Source: Streptomyces hokutonensis (lineage in GTDB: Bacteria; Actinomycetota; Actinomycetes; Streptomycetales; Streptomycetaceae). Taken from it: a stretch of 64,000 nt of DNA. This document shows, in pieces, positions 24,431 to 32,817 of this stretch. How positions within the stretch are numbered: the first letter of the stretch is position 1; each line of letters opens with the position of its first letter. Both the position numbers and the translations under genes were made by a program. A model generated the notes under the pieces. It was not told where the DNA came from. It saw nothing but the letters and a program-made list of their open reading frames with translations, and ran no database searches. The DNA lies in contig NZ_BARG01000042.1 in the NCBI RefSeq assembly GCF_000376565.1, positions 120,146 to 184,145 of the forward strand. The letters run 5' to 3'.

Positions 24431-25534
24431 TCAGGCCGTCAGCTGCCGCGCGTACTCGACGGCCGCGGGCTGGAACTGCAGTACCACGTGACTGGCCGCG
24501 CTGTGCGCGTCGCGCCATGCCCTCTGCAACGGAGATCCCTGCTGCTGGCCGCGGGTTCCCGCGCCGCGCAGGAGCCGCTCCACGGCGGTGACCGACAGGT
24601 CGGCGGCCAGTGCGCAGTCCCGGGCCGCCCTGGCGACCTCCATGGTGTCCACCGTTCCACGGTCCGCCGTCGTGGCGGCCCGCAGCAGCAGCAGTTCCGC
24701 GGCGTCGGTCTCACCGGTCGCCCGGGCCAGATCGGCGGCAGCGGCGTCGGTGAGCGAGCCGCGCCCGGAAGCCAGGGCCCGCCAGGCGTCGGCCGCGGCA
24801 CGGGCGGCACCGAGGACCGGCGCGGCGAAGCACAGGCCGTTGACGGCCTTCAGTGGCACCCGGTGACACGGGCTCGCGCCGTCCCGCGCCGCTCCGGTGA
24901 CCACGGTGTCCCGCAGGAACGAGCGGTGAGCGGGTACCAGCACATCGTCCATGACCAGGGTGTGACTGCCGGTGCCGCGCATCCCCACGCTGTCCCAGGA
25001 GTCCTCGAAGGCGTAGGCGTCCCGCGGCACGGCGAAGAAGCGGGTCTCGGCGGTGGTGCCGGACGGGGTGACGGCGCAGACCAGGGCCCACTCCGAGAAC
25101 TCGACGAGGCTCACGTAGGGCCAGCGTCCGCTCACCCGCCAGCCGCCCGGCGCCGGCTCGGCCCGGCCGAGCGGCATGAGAGCCCCGACGACCAGGGTGT
25201 CGGGACCGTCCTGCCAGATGTCGGCCTGGCCCTGCTCGGGGAGATACGCCGCCATACGGGGCAGGTGGGCCGTCAGGGACGCACCCCACGCGGCGGAGGT
25301 GCAGCCGGCACCCACCGTGGCGACCGCGGTGACGACGTCGGTGAACCGACCGGCCCGGCCACCGTGCGCGACGGGTGCGAAGTGGCGGGCGAAACCCGCG
25401 GAGATCAACGCCTCCACGACTGCCTCGGGAAGCGACCGACGGTGTTCGGCCTCGGCTGCGTGCTCTGCGGCGAGCTTGGCGACGTCCACCGCCGCGGTGG
25501 TCAGCACGGTGAATTCGCTCGGGCGGTCCGGCAT
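24431..25534 (-). CDS. Acyl-CoA-dehydrogenase-fold flavin-dependent hydroxylase (ActVA-ORF5/HsaA-like)
   Basis: 367 residues. The N-terminal helical domain starts near residue 10 (LAAEHAAEAEHRRSLPEAVVEALISAGF). The middle beta-domain has GGWRVSGRWPYVSLVEFSEWALV and FEDSWDSVGMRGTGSHTLVMDDVLVP, typical of two-component FMNH2/FADH2-dependent monooxygenases of this fold in aromatic polyketide pathways. A C-terminal four-helix domain follows. Such enzymes hydroxylate the aromatic ring using reduced flavin supplied by a separate reductase. The ActVB-like reductase at 37463 is the obvious partner. ATG 25534 has GGAGAGG upstream. Confidence 0.88.
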   Translation of the reverse strand: MPDRPSEFTVLTTAAVDVAKLAAEHAAEAEHRRSLPEAVVEALISAGFARHFAPVAHGGRAGRFTDVVTAVATVGAGCTSAAWGASLTAHLPRMAAYLPEQGQADIWQDGPDTLVVGALMPLGRAEPAPGGWRVSGRWPYVSLVEFSEWALVCAVTPSGTTAETRFFAVPRDAYAFEDSWDSVGMRGTGSHTLVMDDVLVPAHRSFLRDTVVTGAARDGASPCHRVPLKAVNGLCFAAPVLGAARAAADAWRALASGRGSLTDAAAADLARATGETDAAELLLLRAATTADRGTVDTMEVARAARDCALAADLSVTAVERLLRGAGTRGQQQGSPLQRAWRDAHSAASHVVLQFQPAAVEYARQLTA

Positions 25535-25671
25535 GGGGTCCTCTCCTTCTTCTCTCGCGCTTCTTCTCTCGCGACGTTGCCCGGCCCACCCTTGCTGGCG
25601 AGGCTCGAGTGAGACTGGAGACCGTGCGGCCAGGCTGGCCTTGTCCGTTGAGGCGAGCGAAGGAATCAGCC

Positions 25672-26580
25672 ATGTCGGCAAAGTGGATACTCGTGTTCGG
25701 AGCCACGGGGAACCAAGGCGGTTCGACTGCCCGGGAGTTGCTGGCCCGCGGGTGGGCGGTACACGCCTTCGTCCGTGACACGGCGTCGGTGGCGGCGCAG
25801 AAGCTGGCGGCGAGCGGTGCGCTCGTGGTGCGGGGTGATCTGGAGGACGCCGGGTCCGTGCGGGCCGCGATGCGCGGGGCCCACGCGGTCTTCAGCGTGC
25901 AGACACCGCTCGGACCGGGCGGGGTGCCGGCCGAGGAGCGCCACGGGAATCTGATCGCGGCTGTCGCCGCCGAGGTGGGCGTGCAGCACTTCGTGCACAG
26001 CTCGGTGGGTGGTGCCGAGAACCCCGACGGCGTGTTCTGGCGCGAGGCGAAGCTGCGCATCGAGGAACGGGTGCGCGAGCTGGGGCTGCCCGCGACCTTC
26101 ATCCGGCCGACGTACTTCATGGACAACTTCGGCCAGTACCCGCCGCTGTTGCAGGACGGGGAACTGGTCTACCGGCGCGGACTGGCCCCCGGCACGCCCC
26201 TGCAGATGATCGCCTCCGAGGACATCGGCTTCTTCGCCGCGGAGGCGTTCGACGCTCCGGAGGAGTTCATGGGAAAGGCGTGGGAGATCGCCGGCGACGA
26301 ACTGACCGGTGAGATGATCGCCGAGGTCTTCCAGCGGCACACCGGGATCGCCACGCGCTACGAGGCGGTGCCCATGGACGTGCTGCGGCAGGAGAGCGAA
26401 TGGCAGGCCACCGCCTACGACTGGCTCAACCGGGTCGGCTACACGGCCGACCTGACGGCCCTGCGGCGGCGCAAGCCCGGCCTGCTCACCCTGGAGGCGT
26501 GGCTGGCTCGCACCGCCTGGGCGCCGGCGGAGCACCACCGCGCGCCCCGCACTGCGGGCGTGGAGCGCTCCTCGCACTGA
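25672..26580 (+). CDS. NmrA-like NAD(P)-binding protein
   Basis: 302 residues with an N-terminal Rossmann motif FGATGNQGG (about residues 9-17), HSSVGGAE and the TFIRPTYFMDN segment typical of NmrA/HSCARG-type atypical SDRs. These bind NADP(H) and act as redox sensors or as reductases. In polyketide clusters NmrA-like proteins are often quinone-related reductases, and here the role is unassigned. GAAGGAA precedes the ATG. It stands alone on the plus strand, divergent from the hydroxylase gene and convergent with the DsbA-family gene. Confidence 0.88.
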   Translation: MSAKWILVFGATGNQGGSTARELLARGWAVHAFVRDTASVAAQKLAASGALVVRGDLEDAGSVRAAMRGAHAVFSVQTPLGPGGVPAEERHGNLIAAVAAEVGVQHFVHSSVGGAENPDGVFWREAKLRIEERVRELGLPATFIRPTYFMDNFGQYPPLLQDGELVYRRGLAPGTPLQMIASEDIGFFAAEAFDAPEEFMGKAWEIAGDELTGEMIAEVFQRHTGIATRYEAVPMDVLRQESEWQATAYDWLNRVGYTADLTALRRRKPGLLTLEAWLARTAWAPAEHHRAPRTAGVERSSH

Positions 26581-26600
26581 ACGGACCCCGTGGCCGGGGA

Positions 26601-27260
26601 TCAGGGAGTCGGCAGGCCCTCGGTCACCTCGGCCAGGACCTCGGCGAGGTCTTCGGCGGCGGCGGTGCCCGACACGGCGTAGCGGCCGTCGATCACGATC
26701 GACGGCACGCCGCCGATTCCCAGCGCCAGCCCTTCCGCACGGTCGGCGTGCACGGCCGCCTCGAACCGGTCGCCCGACAGCACCTCGCGTGCCTCGTCGG
26801 CGGGAACGCCGACCTCGGCGACGAGCGAGACCAGGGTGTCGTGGTGCGCGAGGTCACGGCCCTCGGCCCAGTAGGCCCCGTACAGACGGGCCACCGCCTG
26901 TCCGGCCAGGCCGTGCTCGGCCGCCAGGTGCACCATGCGGTGGGCGTTCATGGTCCGGCAGGGGCGTACCAGGTCGGGCCGGAAGTCCAGGCCGGCCGAG
27001 GCCGCCCGGGGCGCGATGCGCGCCATGGCGGCCTCGGCGGCCTCGCGACTGCCGTTGAAGCGGGCGAGCGCGTCGAACAGGCTGGGCACAGCCTCCCCCG
27101 GGTCGCGATCCGGCGCGGGAGGACCGGGCATGAGCTGGAAACTGCGCCAGAACACCTGGACGTCCGGCCGGTCACCGCGCAGGGCCAGGGCCGTGAGCAG
27201 GTTCCGGGAGCCGTAGTAGCAGTGCGGACAGGCGAGATCGGTCCAGATGTCGACGCGCAT
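26601..27260 (-). CDS. DsbA-family oxidoreductase (FrnE-like)
   Basis: 219 residues. Thioredoxin-fold DsbA superfamily with active site C11-P-H-C14 (TDLACPHCYYG) at the end of the first strand and the cis-Pro loop GVPSIVIDGRY near residue 185. No signal peptide, so cytoplasmic. The group includes FrnE from the frenolicin cluster and DsbA-like isomerases. The precise step in polyketide tailoring is not established. It is 22 bp downstream of the ABM-MarR gene and probably co-transcribed from the TetR end (28807). The CPHC pair implies disulfide/dithiol chemistry. Confidence 0.88.
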   Translation of the reverse strand: MRVDIWTDLACPHCYYGSRNLLTALALRGDRPDVQVFWRSFQLMPGPPAPDRDPGEAVPSLFDALARFNGSREAAEAAMARIAPRAASAGLDFRPDLVRPCRTMNAHRMVHLAAEHGLAGQAVARLYGAYWAEGRDLAHHDTLVSLVAEVGVPADEAREVLSGDRFEAAVHADRAEGLALGIGGVPSIVIDGRYAVSGTAAAEDLAEVLAEVTEGLPTP

Positions 27261-27282
27261 CGGCGCTCCTCGGGTGGTGGGG

Positions 27283-28062
27283 TCAGTAGCGGGCGAGCCG
27301 CTCCAGCAGCGGGCCGGCCTGTAGCAGTACGGCCCGTTCGGCAGCGGTGAGACCCAGGGCCTCGATGGCCTTCGTCAGGTAGTCGGTGCGTGCTCGGCGG
27401 CCGGCGTCCAGGACTTCCTGGCCGCTCGGCGTGATCGCGTAGGCGTCGCCGTCCACGGCCTCGACCAGACCGCGTGACGCGAGTCCGGCGAGGGTGTCGC
27501 GCGCTGCCTCGGCCGTGACCTCGTCGTGGGCGGCCAGTTCCCGCACCGTCTTGGGCGCCCGGTTGTTCGTCAGCTGCACCAGGAGGGTGAGCTCGGGCAC
27601 CGCGGGCGGGTTCTCGGGGAGTTCCTTGCGCAGCCGGCTGCCCAACTGCATGGCACCGCGGCGAACCCAGTCGGCGATGGGCCGGACGTCCTCACCGGGG
27701 CCGGCGTCCTGCGGCGCGGTGATGCTGCGTTCGAGCCGGTAGCCGGTCATGGAGGGGCCGTCGAGGACTCCCGGCAGTTCGCGGATGGCCCGGCGCATGG
27801 CCTCCTTGTCCGGGTTGCGCTCGAAGGACTTCCGGTACGCCTCCTCGGTGGTCCACTGCGCGTAGTTGACGAGCGAGGTGCCGTCCGTGCCGAGGTGGTA
27901 GTTGGCCGAGATGAAGCCGGGGCAGTGGCGCACCCAGGCTTCGACGTCCCGCGAGAGCATCTCCACCAGCGCCTGCTGGGTGGCGGCGTCCTCGGTCTTG
28001 ATGGTGACGAGGGCGATGAAGCCCGCGTCGGACACGGATGACGACACGGATGACACGGTCAT
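27283..28062 (-). CDS. Antibiotic-biosynthesis-monooxygenase / MarR fusion protein
   Basis: 259 residues with two domains normally found on separate proteins. Residues 14-105 form an ABM (dimeric alpha-beta barrel) domain (IALVTIKTEDAATQQ, SANYHLGTDGTSLVNYAQW, ERNPD), like ActVA-Orf6-type cofactor-free quinone-forming monooxygenases. Residues 125-259 are a MarR-type winged helix (LTLLVQLTNNRAPKTVRELAAHDEVTAEAARDTLAGLASRGLVEAVDGDAYAITPSGQEVL). A single uninterrupted frame with good codon use argues against an assembly error. It could be a substrate-sensing regulator, or an enzyme that reports pathway flux to DNA. It sits between the DsbA-like gene and a TetR gene. Confidence 0.88.
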   Translation of the reverse strand: MTVSSVSSSVSDAGFIALVTIKTEDAATQQALVEMLSRDVEAWVRHCPGFISANYHLGTDGTSLVNYAQWTTEEAYRKSFERNPDKEAMRRAIRELPGVLDGPSMTGYRLERSITAPQDAGPGEDVRPIADWVRRGAMQLGSRLRKELPENPPAVPELTLLVQLTNNRAPKTVRELAAHDEVTAEAARDTLAGLASRGLVEAVDGDAYAITPSGQEVLDAGRRARTDYLTKAIEALGLTAAERAVLLQAGPLLERLARY

Positions 28063-28099
28063 GGGTCCTCCCTGGATCGGCTGCTACGGGCCAGGCTGA

Positions 28100-28807
28100 T
28101 CAGGACTCCTCGACGCCGCCTCGATGCCCGGTGGAGCCCGGCTCGGGCGACGGTTCGTCGGGGAGCGGAAGGGACAGCCGGCGGATCATCCGCCGCAGCT
28201 GGTCCGCGTACTGCTCCTGGAAGACCGGATCCGACGCGTCCACGCCGAAGACCCGGCGAACGAGCTGGGGCATGGTGACGGGCGCGGCCACCGCACCGAT
28301 GAGCAGCAGTACGGCGGAGGCGGGATCGATGTCCTCGGCCAGCTCCCCGCGGTCGCGGCGTGCGTAGGTGTGCGAGAGGTCCTCGCGCTCCTCGGGCTCG
28401 TCGGCCGACAGTTCCGACGGGTTGGTCAGGCCGCGCCACAGGCCGAGCCGCATGGGCCGGGGGTCGCGCAGCGCCTCCTGAAGGTGCCGGACGACAGCCT
28501 CGTCCAGCGGCAGGTCGGGCCCGCCGAGGCTGCTCTCGCGCTCCTGCCATGCCTTCTGCAACTCGCGGTACAGGCCGAGCTTTCCGCCGAAGTAGTAGCT
28601 GATCAGCTGTTTGTTGACGCCCGCACGGTCGGCGATCTCCTGCACCCGCGCGCCGTCGAAGCCCTTGAGGGAGAACACGTCGAGTGCCGCCTCCAGCAGG
28701 TGCCGGCGGCTGCGCTCGGCGTCGAGCACACGGTCCTCGGGGCGCGGGGACCGGCGAGGGCGGCGCGGGGCCGGCCCCTCTTTCCCATCCGTCTTCTTCT
28801 GATCCAC
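28100..28807 (-). CDS. TetR/AcrR family regulator (likely efflux repressor)
   Basis: 235 residues with an Arg/Pro-rich N-terminal tail of about 28 residues. The TetR_N helix-turn-helix is at about 33-80 (RRHLLEAALDVFSLKGFDGARVQEIADRAGVNKQLISYYFGGK), and an acidic, helical C-terminal domain follows. The GTG at 28807 gives this length. It is divergent from an MFS exporter gene, the classic TetR/exporter pair, so the ligand is plausibly the cluster product or an intermediate. Half-sites CAACCA and TGGTTG are present in the intergenic region. Confidence 0.9.
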   Translation of the reverse strand: MDQKKTDGKEGPAPRRPRRSPRPEDRVLDAERSRRHLLEAALDVFSLKGFDGARVQEIADRAGVNKQLISYYFGGKLGLYRELQKAWQERESSLGGPDLPLDEAVVRHLQEALRDPRPMRLGLWRGLTNPSELSADEPEEREDLSHTYARRDRGELAEDIDPASAVLLLIGAVAAPVTMPQLVRRVFGVDASDPVFQEQYADQLRRMIRRLSLPLPDEPSPEPGSTGHRGGVEES

Positions 28808-28827
28808 CAGGCCATGCTAGCGCCTCT

Positions 28828-28887
28828 CAACCACCCGGCCAACGTCTTCATCTATTTGGTTGACACTGTTGTCCAGGTGGGCAACCA
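28828..28887. promoter_or_regulatory. TetR/MFS divergent promoter region with CAACCA/TGGTTG half-sites
   Basis: CAACCA (28828-28833), TGGTTG (28857-28862) and CAACCA (28882-28887) form inverted half-sites. TTGACA at 28860-28865 would serve as a -35 box for the exporter. The half-sites are short, so this is only a candidate operator. Confidence 0.3.
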
Positions 28888-28894
28888 TGCCCTC

Positions 28895-30397
28895 ATGTCC
28901 ACAGACAGTGCCCGAACCGACACAGGCGGGGCGGCCCCCGCCGCGCCACCGCGCGCCCTGAGCCCCGAGGTCCGGCGCATCGCCGTGGTGGTGGTGGCCG
29001 GGGCGATCGCCTCGCTGCTCGACTCGACGATCGTCAACATCGCGCTCGACCACCTCACCCGCGAACTGCACACGGGCCTCAACACGGTCCAGTGGGTCGT
29101 GACCGCCTATCTGCTGGCTCTCGCCTCGGTCATCCCGGTGACCGGCTGGGCCGCCCGGCGAGTGGGCGCCACCCGCCTCTATCTCAGCTCGATCGTCCTG
29201 TTCACGCTGGCCTCCGTCGCCTGTGGACTGGCCCAGAACGTCGAGCAGTTGATCGCCCTGCGGGCCCTCCAGGGCATCGGCGGCGGCCTGACCCTCCCGG
29301 TCGGCCAGATGATCCTGGCGAAGAAGGCCGGACCGCAGAACATGGCCCGGGTCATGAGCATCATCGGCATCCCGATGGTGCTGACGCCCGTGATCGGACC
29401 GACCATCGGCGGGCTGCTCCTCGACGGACCCGGCTGGCGCTGGATCTTCTTCGTCAACCTGCCGATCGGGGTGCTCGCGCTCCTGCTGGGGCTGCGGCTG
29501 CTGCCCCGCGAGCAGCCCGAGGAGGCCGGCCCACTGGACGTGACCGGCCTGGCGATGATCTCGCTCGGCATGATCGGCCTCACCTACGGCCTGGCCGAAC
29601 TGGGCAACACCGGCAGGTTCTCCGTCACCGTCGCGGTCTCGCTCGCCGCCGGACTCCTGCTCACGGCGGGCTTCGTCCTGCACGCCCTGCGGGTCAGGCA
29701 GCCCCGCCGCCCGCTGCTGGATCTGCGGCTCTACAGCAACAGGGCGTTCGGCGCCGCCTGCCTCGCCACGTTCTGCCTGGGCGGAGCGATGTACGGCGGG
29801 ATGATCCTGATGCCGCTCTACTACCAGGCCGTACGCCATGAGGACGCCGTGACCACGGGGCTGTTGCTGGGCCCCTCCGGTTTCGGTGCCGCAGCCGCGA
29901 TGTGGCTGGCGGGCCGGACCACCGAGCGCATCGGCGGTGGACTCACCGCCGTCATCGGCGGGTTGGTGAACATCGCCTCGACCCTGCCGTTCGTGCTGAT
30001 CGGCGCGCACACCTCGTACCTGGCGCTGAGCCTGGCGATGGTCGTCCGCGGCTTCGGCATCGGGATGTCCATGATGCCGGCGATGACCGCCGCCTACCGG
30101 GTCCTCGGCCGGAGCAAGATCAACGACGCCACCCCGCAGCTCAGCATCCTGCAGAGGATGGGCGGTTCCATCGGCACCGCGGTCATCGTGGTGGTCCTGC
30201 AGAACAGACTGGCCGGGACGCACGGCTCCACGGCCGCCATGGCGGACTCCTTCGGAGTCGCCTTCGGATGGGTACTGGGTGTCACGCTGGTCGCCCTGGC
30301 CGCCACCGCCGTGCTGGCGGCGGTCGAGCGGCCGGTGTTCGCCGCGCAGCGCGCCCAGAAGCGACAGGCAGCGCTGGAAGCGAGCGGAAAGGCATGA
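28895..30397 (+). CDS. DHA2-type MFS multidrug/antibiotic exporter
   Basis: 500 residues, about 14 membrane segments. Motifs of the DHA2 drug:H+ antiporter family are present: LDSTIVNIALDHL in TM1, WVVTAYLLALA in TM2, and GPTIGGLLLD with WRWIFFVNLPIG in TM5-6. Likely exports the polyketide and confers self-resistance. The ATG at 28895 places a short soluble tail before TM1. An out-of-frame ATG lies 8 bp upstream and the ribosome-binding site is weak, so a leaderless or near-leaderless start is possible. It is translationally coupled to the PPOX-type gene (ATGA overlap) and divergent from its TetR repressor. Confidence 0.93.
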   Translation: MSTDSARTDTGGAAPAAPPRALSPEVRRIAVVVVAGAIASLLDSTIVNIALDHLTRELHTGLNTVQWVVTAYLLALASVIPVTGWAARRVGATRLYLSSIVLFTLASVACGLAQNVEQLIALRALQGIGGGLTLPVGQMILAKKAGPQNMARVMSIIGIPMVLTPVIGPTIGGLLLDGPGWRWIFFVNLPIGVLALLLGLRLLPREQPEEAGPLDVTGLAMISLGMIGLTYGLAELGNTGRFSVTVAVSLAAGLLLTAGFVLHALRVRQPRRPLLDLRLYSNRAFGAACLATFCLGGAMYGGMILMPLYYQAVRHEDAVTTGLLLGPSGFGAAAAMWLAGRTTERIGGGLTAVIGGLVNIASTLPFVLIGAHTSYLALSLAMVVRGFGIGMSMMPAMTAAYRVLGRSKINDATPQLSILQRMGGSIGTAVIVVVLQNRLAGTHGSTAAMADSFGVAFGWVLGVTLVALAATAVLAAVERPVFAAQRAQKRQAALEASGKA

Positions 30398-30798
30398 GCA
30401 TGAGCTTCACCGAGGCCGAACTCGACTACCTCAAGGGCCAGACCCTGGGCCGACTGGCCACCGTGGCGCCGGACGGCGTCCCGCAGAACAACCCTGTCGC
30501 CTTCCGCCACAACCCGGCGACCGGAACCATCGACATCCAGGGCCGCGCACTCGGCAACACCCGCAAGTTCCGCAACGTGCAGGTCAACGAGAACGTCTCC
30601 CTGGTGGTCGACGACATCGCCTCCTTCAGTCCCTGGCGGGTACGCGCCGTCGAAATCCGGGGCCGGGCCGAGACGATCACGGGCGTCGAGAAGCACATGG
30701 AGCACTTCAGCGGGGAGATGATCCGGATCCGTCCGACCCGGATCCTGTCCTGGGGCCTCGACCCCGGGCGACCTGGCATCTACGCCCGCGACGTGTGA
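30394..30798 (+). CDS. PPOX-class F420/FMN-dependent oxidoreductase
   Basis: 134 residues with the split-barrel pyridoxamine-phosphate-oxidase-like fold: YLKGQTLGRLATVAPDGVPQNNPVAFRHNP at the N-terminus, KFRNVQVNENVSLVVDDIA in the middle, and RPTRILSWGLD near the end. That tail motif is typical of small F420-dependent PPOX proteins of actinobacteria. Such enzymes reduce conjugated or quinone substrates. The start overlaps the MFS stop, and a second in-frame ATG six bases later is equally possible. Together with the LLM-type enzyme at 31761 it suggests F420H2 use in this pathway. Confidence 0.88.
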   Translation: MSMSFTEAELDYLKGQTLGRLATVAPDGVPQNNPVAFRHNPATGTIDIQGRALGNTRKFRNVQVNENVSLVVDDIASFSPWRVRAVEIRGRAETITGVEKHMEHFSGEMIRIRPTRILSWGLDPGRPGIYARDV

Positions 30799-30807
30799 GG
30801 GACGGCC

Positions 30808-30839
30808 GAGGGGGGACGACCACCCGGTCGTCCCCCCTC
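30808..30839. terminator. Bidirectional hairpin between convergent operons
   Basis: 14-bp perfect arms (GAGGGGGGACGACC / GGTCGTCCCCCCTC) with loop ACCC, between the PPOX gene and the minus-strand operon ending at 30884. Confidence 0.9.
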
Positions 30840-30883
30840 CCGCGTCAGCCCGCGGTCCGTCGGCCCAGAGCGCCGGGACCGCT

Positions 30884-31702
30884 TCAGCCGAGGATGTCCA
30901 CCCGGGCCCGGCGAGCCACGAGCCGCGCCCCCTGGCCCCACACGGGATCGGCGAACAGCCCGAGCCCCAGCGACAGTTGACGGACAGTCACCTCCTCCTC
31001 CGGTCCCGGCTCGGCACGCGCCAGATACTCGTCCGACTCGAGCCGAAGTCCGACGCCCGACACGGCGAACACCTCGTCACCGTCGACCAGCCACCGTGCT
31101 CGCCCCGCCCGGGCGTCGACCGTGATGGCCAGGTCGTGCCAGGACGCCGCCGAACGAGGGGCGACCGGTATGGCGTACGAGAAGGTGCCGTGCTCCGCAC
31201 CGGGGCGCGGCAGACGCTCGTACAGCGCCCAGACGCGACCGTTGGTGAGGGCGAAGTCGAAGACCATGCCGGACTCCATGTCCACGCAGATCATCGCCGC
31301 CATGCCGCACTTCAGGGTGGCGTCCGGGTCCGCGACGGCCGCGCCGTAGGGGTGCCCGTCGGTGCCGTAGAGCTCGGCGGACAGCACCGCCTCCGCACGG
31401 AATTCACCCTCCTCCGGCAGGGGGAAGCCCTTGCGGCTGTCCCCGGAGGAGGGAAGCGCGAAGGCGGCCCACCGCAGGTGCCCCGATCCGTCGTGCCCTT
31501 CGGGCGCCGGGGCGAACGCCGGACGCCCCGTCCCGGGGTTGCGCCCGCTGGGCACCACGGACAGCCCCTCGGGCGACAGGGTCGCCACACCGTCACCCTT
31601 CGGCAGCCACGAAAGCGGCCGGAGCTCCCACCGCACCCGTCCGCCCGGTGTGTTCCACCCGGCGAAGTCGTCCTCGAACAGGATCGTCTGGACCGAACTC
31701 AC
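30884..31702 (-). CDS. Conserved protein of unknown function (polyketide-cluster associated)
   Basis: 272 residues, no signal or membrane helix. It reads like a jelly-roll/lectin-type beta-sandwich: ILFEDDFAGWNTPGGRVRWELRP at the start, then FRAEAVLSAELYGTD, VFDFALTNGRVWALYERLP and ARWLVDGDEVF. I recall similar proteins beside aromatic polyketide clusters (possibly DUF6081), but this is from memory. GTG at 31702 is chosen because AAGGAG lies 7 nt upstream and the conserved part starts immediately. It is the last gene of a leftward operon with the LLM, SDR and KR genes. Confidence 0.8.
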   Translation of the reverse strand: MSSVQTILFEDDFAGWNTPGGRVRWELRPLSWLPKGDGVATLSPEGLSVVPSGRNPGTGRPAFAPAPEGHDGSGHLRWAAFALPSSGDSRKGFPLPEEGEFRAEAVLSAELYGTDGHPYGAAVADPDATLKCGMAAMICVDMESGMVFDFALTNGRVWALYERLPRPGAEHGTFSYAIPVAPRSAASWHDLAITVDARAGRARWLVDGDEVFAVSGVGLRLESDEYLARAEPGPEEEVTVRQLSLGLGLFADPVWGQGARLVARRARVDILG

Positions 31703-31760
31703 TTCTTCTCCTTGAGGGTTGGGCGGGGAGGACAGGGCGTGCGCCGGCGACGGGCCGTCG

Positions 31761-32783
31761 TCATGACGCGACCCCCGACAGCTGCCACGCCTCGGCGCAG
31801 TCACGGAGGATCGCCAGCCGCTGAGCCTGGGTGGCGGCCGCAGCCGAGACCATGACGCCCAGCGTGGTCACCCCCGCCTCGGCGTACTCGGCCATCCGTT
31901 CGGCTATCCGCGGCACCGGCCCGATGAGGGCGGTACGGTCGATGAAGTCGACGGGCAGCGCCCGGGCGGCCCCGGCCCGGTCGCCGGCGGCCAGCCGCTC
32001 CCGCAGCGCGTCCGCGACATGGCCGTAGCCGAGCCGGCGGGACAGCGCGCAGTACACGTTGCGCTCGGCATCGCCGATGCCCATGAGATAGACGTACTGG
32101 TCGCGCAGCAGGTCCGCCGCGGTGGCCGGATCGGGTCCGACCGCCGTGGGCAGACTCGGCAGCACTTCGAAGCCCGCCATGTCGCCGCCCGCCCGTTTCC
32201 GGCCGCCCTCGATCTCCTTGACCGCCTCGGCCACCGCTTCGGGCGCGGTGAACACCCCGATCCAGCCGTCGGCGATCTCACCGGCGAGCCTGAGGTTGGC
32301 CGGCCCCACCGCCGCGAGGTAGACGGGCAGGTCCGCGCGCACGGGATCCGTGAGCACATGGAGCGGGGCGGCGCCGCCGACGGAGTAGTGACGCCCCTCG
32401 TACCGGACCGCACCGCCGGCCAGCGCCCGGCGTACCACCTCCACGTACTCCCGGGTACGGGCCAGCGGCCGGTCCGCGGCGGCGCCGTACCAGCCCTGCG
32501 CGACATCGGGGTTGGAGACACCGAGGCCGAGCCTGAACCGCCCGCCGCTCAGCGCGTCGAGCGTCGCGGCGGTGAGCGCCGTCAGCCCGGGCGGACGAGC
32601 GGGGATCTGCATCACCCCCGAGATCAGGGCCACCCGCTCGGTCTGTCCGGCGACCATCCCCAGCAGGCTCGCCGCGTCGGAACGGTATCCCTCGGGGGCG
32701 AGGACGGCCGCGTAGCCGAGTTGTTCTGCGGCGCGGGCCAGTTCGGCCGCGCCCTGGTAGGTGAGATTCACAGCGAGGCGCAT
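31761..32783 (-). CDS. LLM-class F420-dependent oxidoreductase
   Basis: 340 residues, a luciferase-like (beta/alpha)8 barrel. Features are RLAVNLTYQGAAELARAAEQLGYAAVLAPEGY, TERVALISGVMQIPARPPGLTALTAATLDALSGGRFRLGLGVSNP and the downstream PVYLAAVGPANLRLAGEIADGWIG. These are characteristic of the F420 subgroup rather than flavin-dependent luciferases. It probably reduces an unsaturated bond or quinone of the polyketide. It lies 34 bp after the SDR gene in the leftward operon, with a PPOX-type F420 candidate close by. Confidence 0.92.
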   Translation of the reverse strand: MRLAVNLTYQGAAELARAAEQLGYAAVLAPEGYRSDAASLLGMVAGQTERVALISGVMQIPARPPGLTALTAATLDALSGGRFRLGLGVSNPDVAQGWYGAAADRPLARTREYVEVVRRALAGGAVRYEGRHYSVGGAAPLHVLTDPVRADLPVYLAAVGPANLRLAGEIADGWIGVFTAPEAVAEAVKEIEGGRKRAGGDMAGFEVLPSLPTAVGPDPATAADLLRDQYVYLMGIGDAERNVYCALSRRLGYGHVADALRERLAAGDRAGAARALPVDFIDRTALIGPVPRIAERMAEYAEAGVTTLGVMVSAAAATQAQRLAILRDCAEAWQLSGVAS

Positions 32784-32817
32784 GGCACCGGACTCCTGGT
32801 GTGCTCGGAATGACGGA

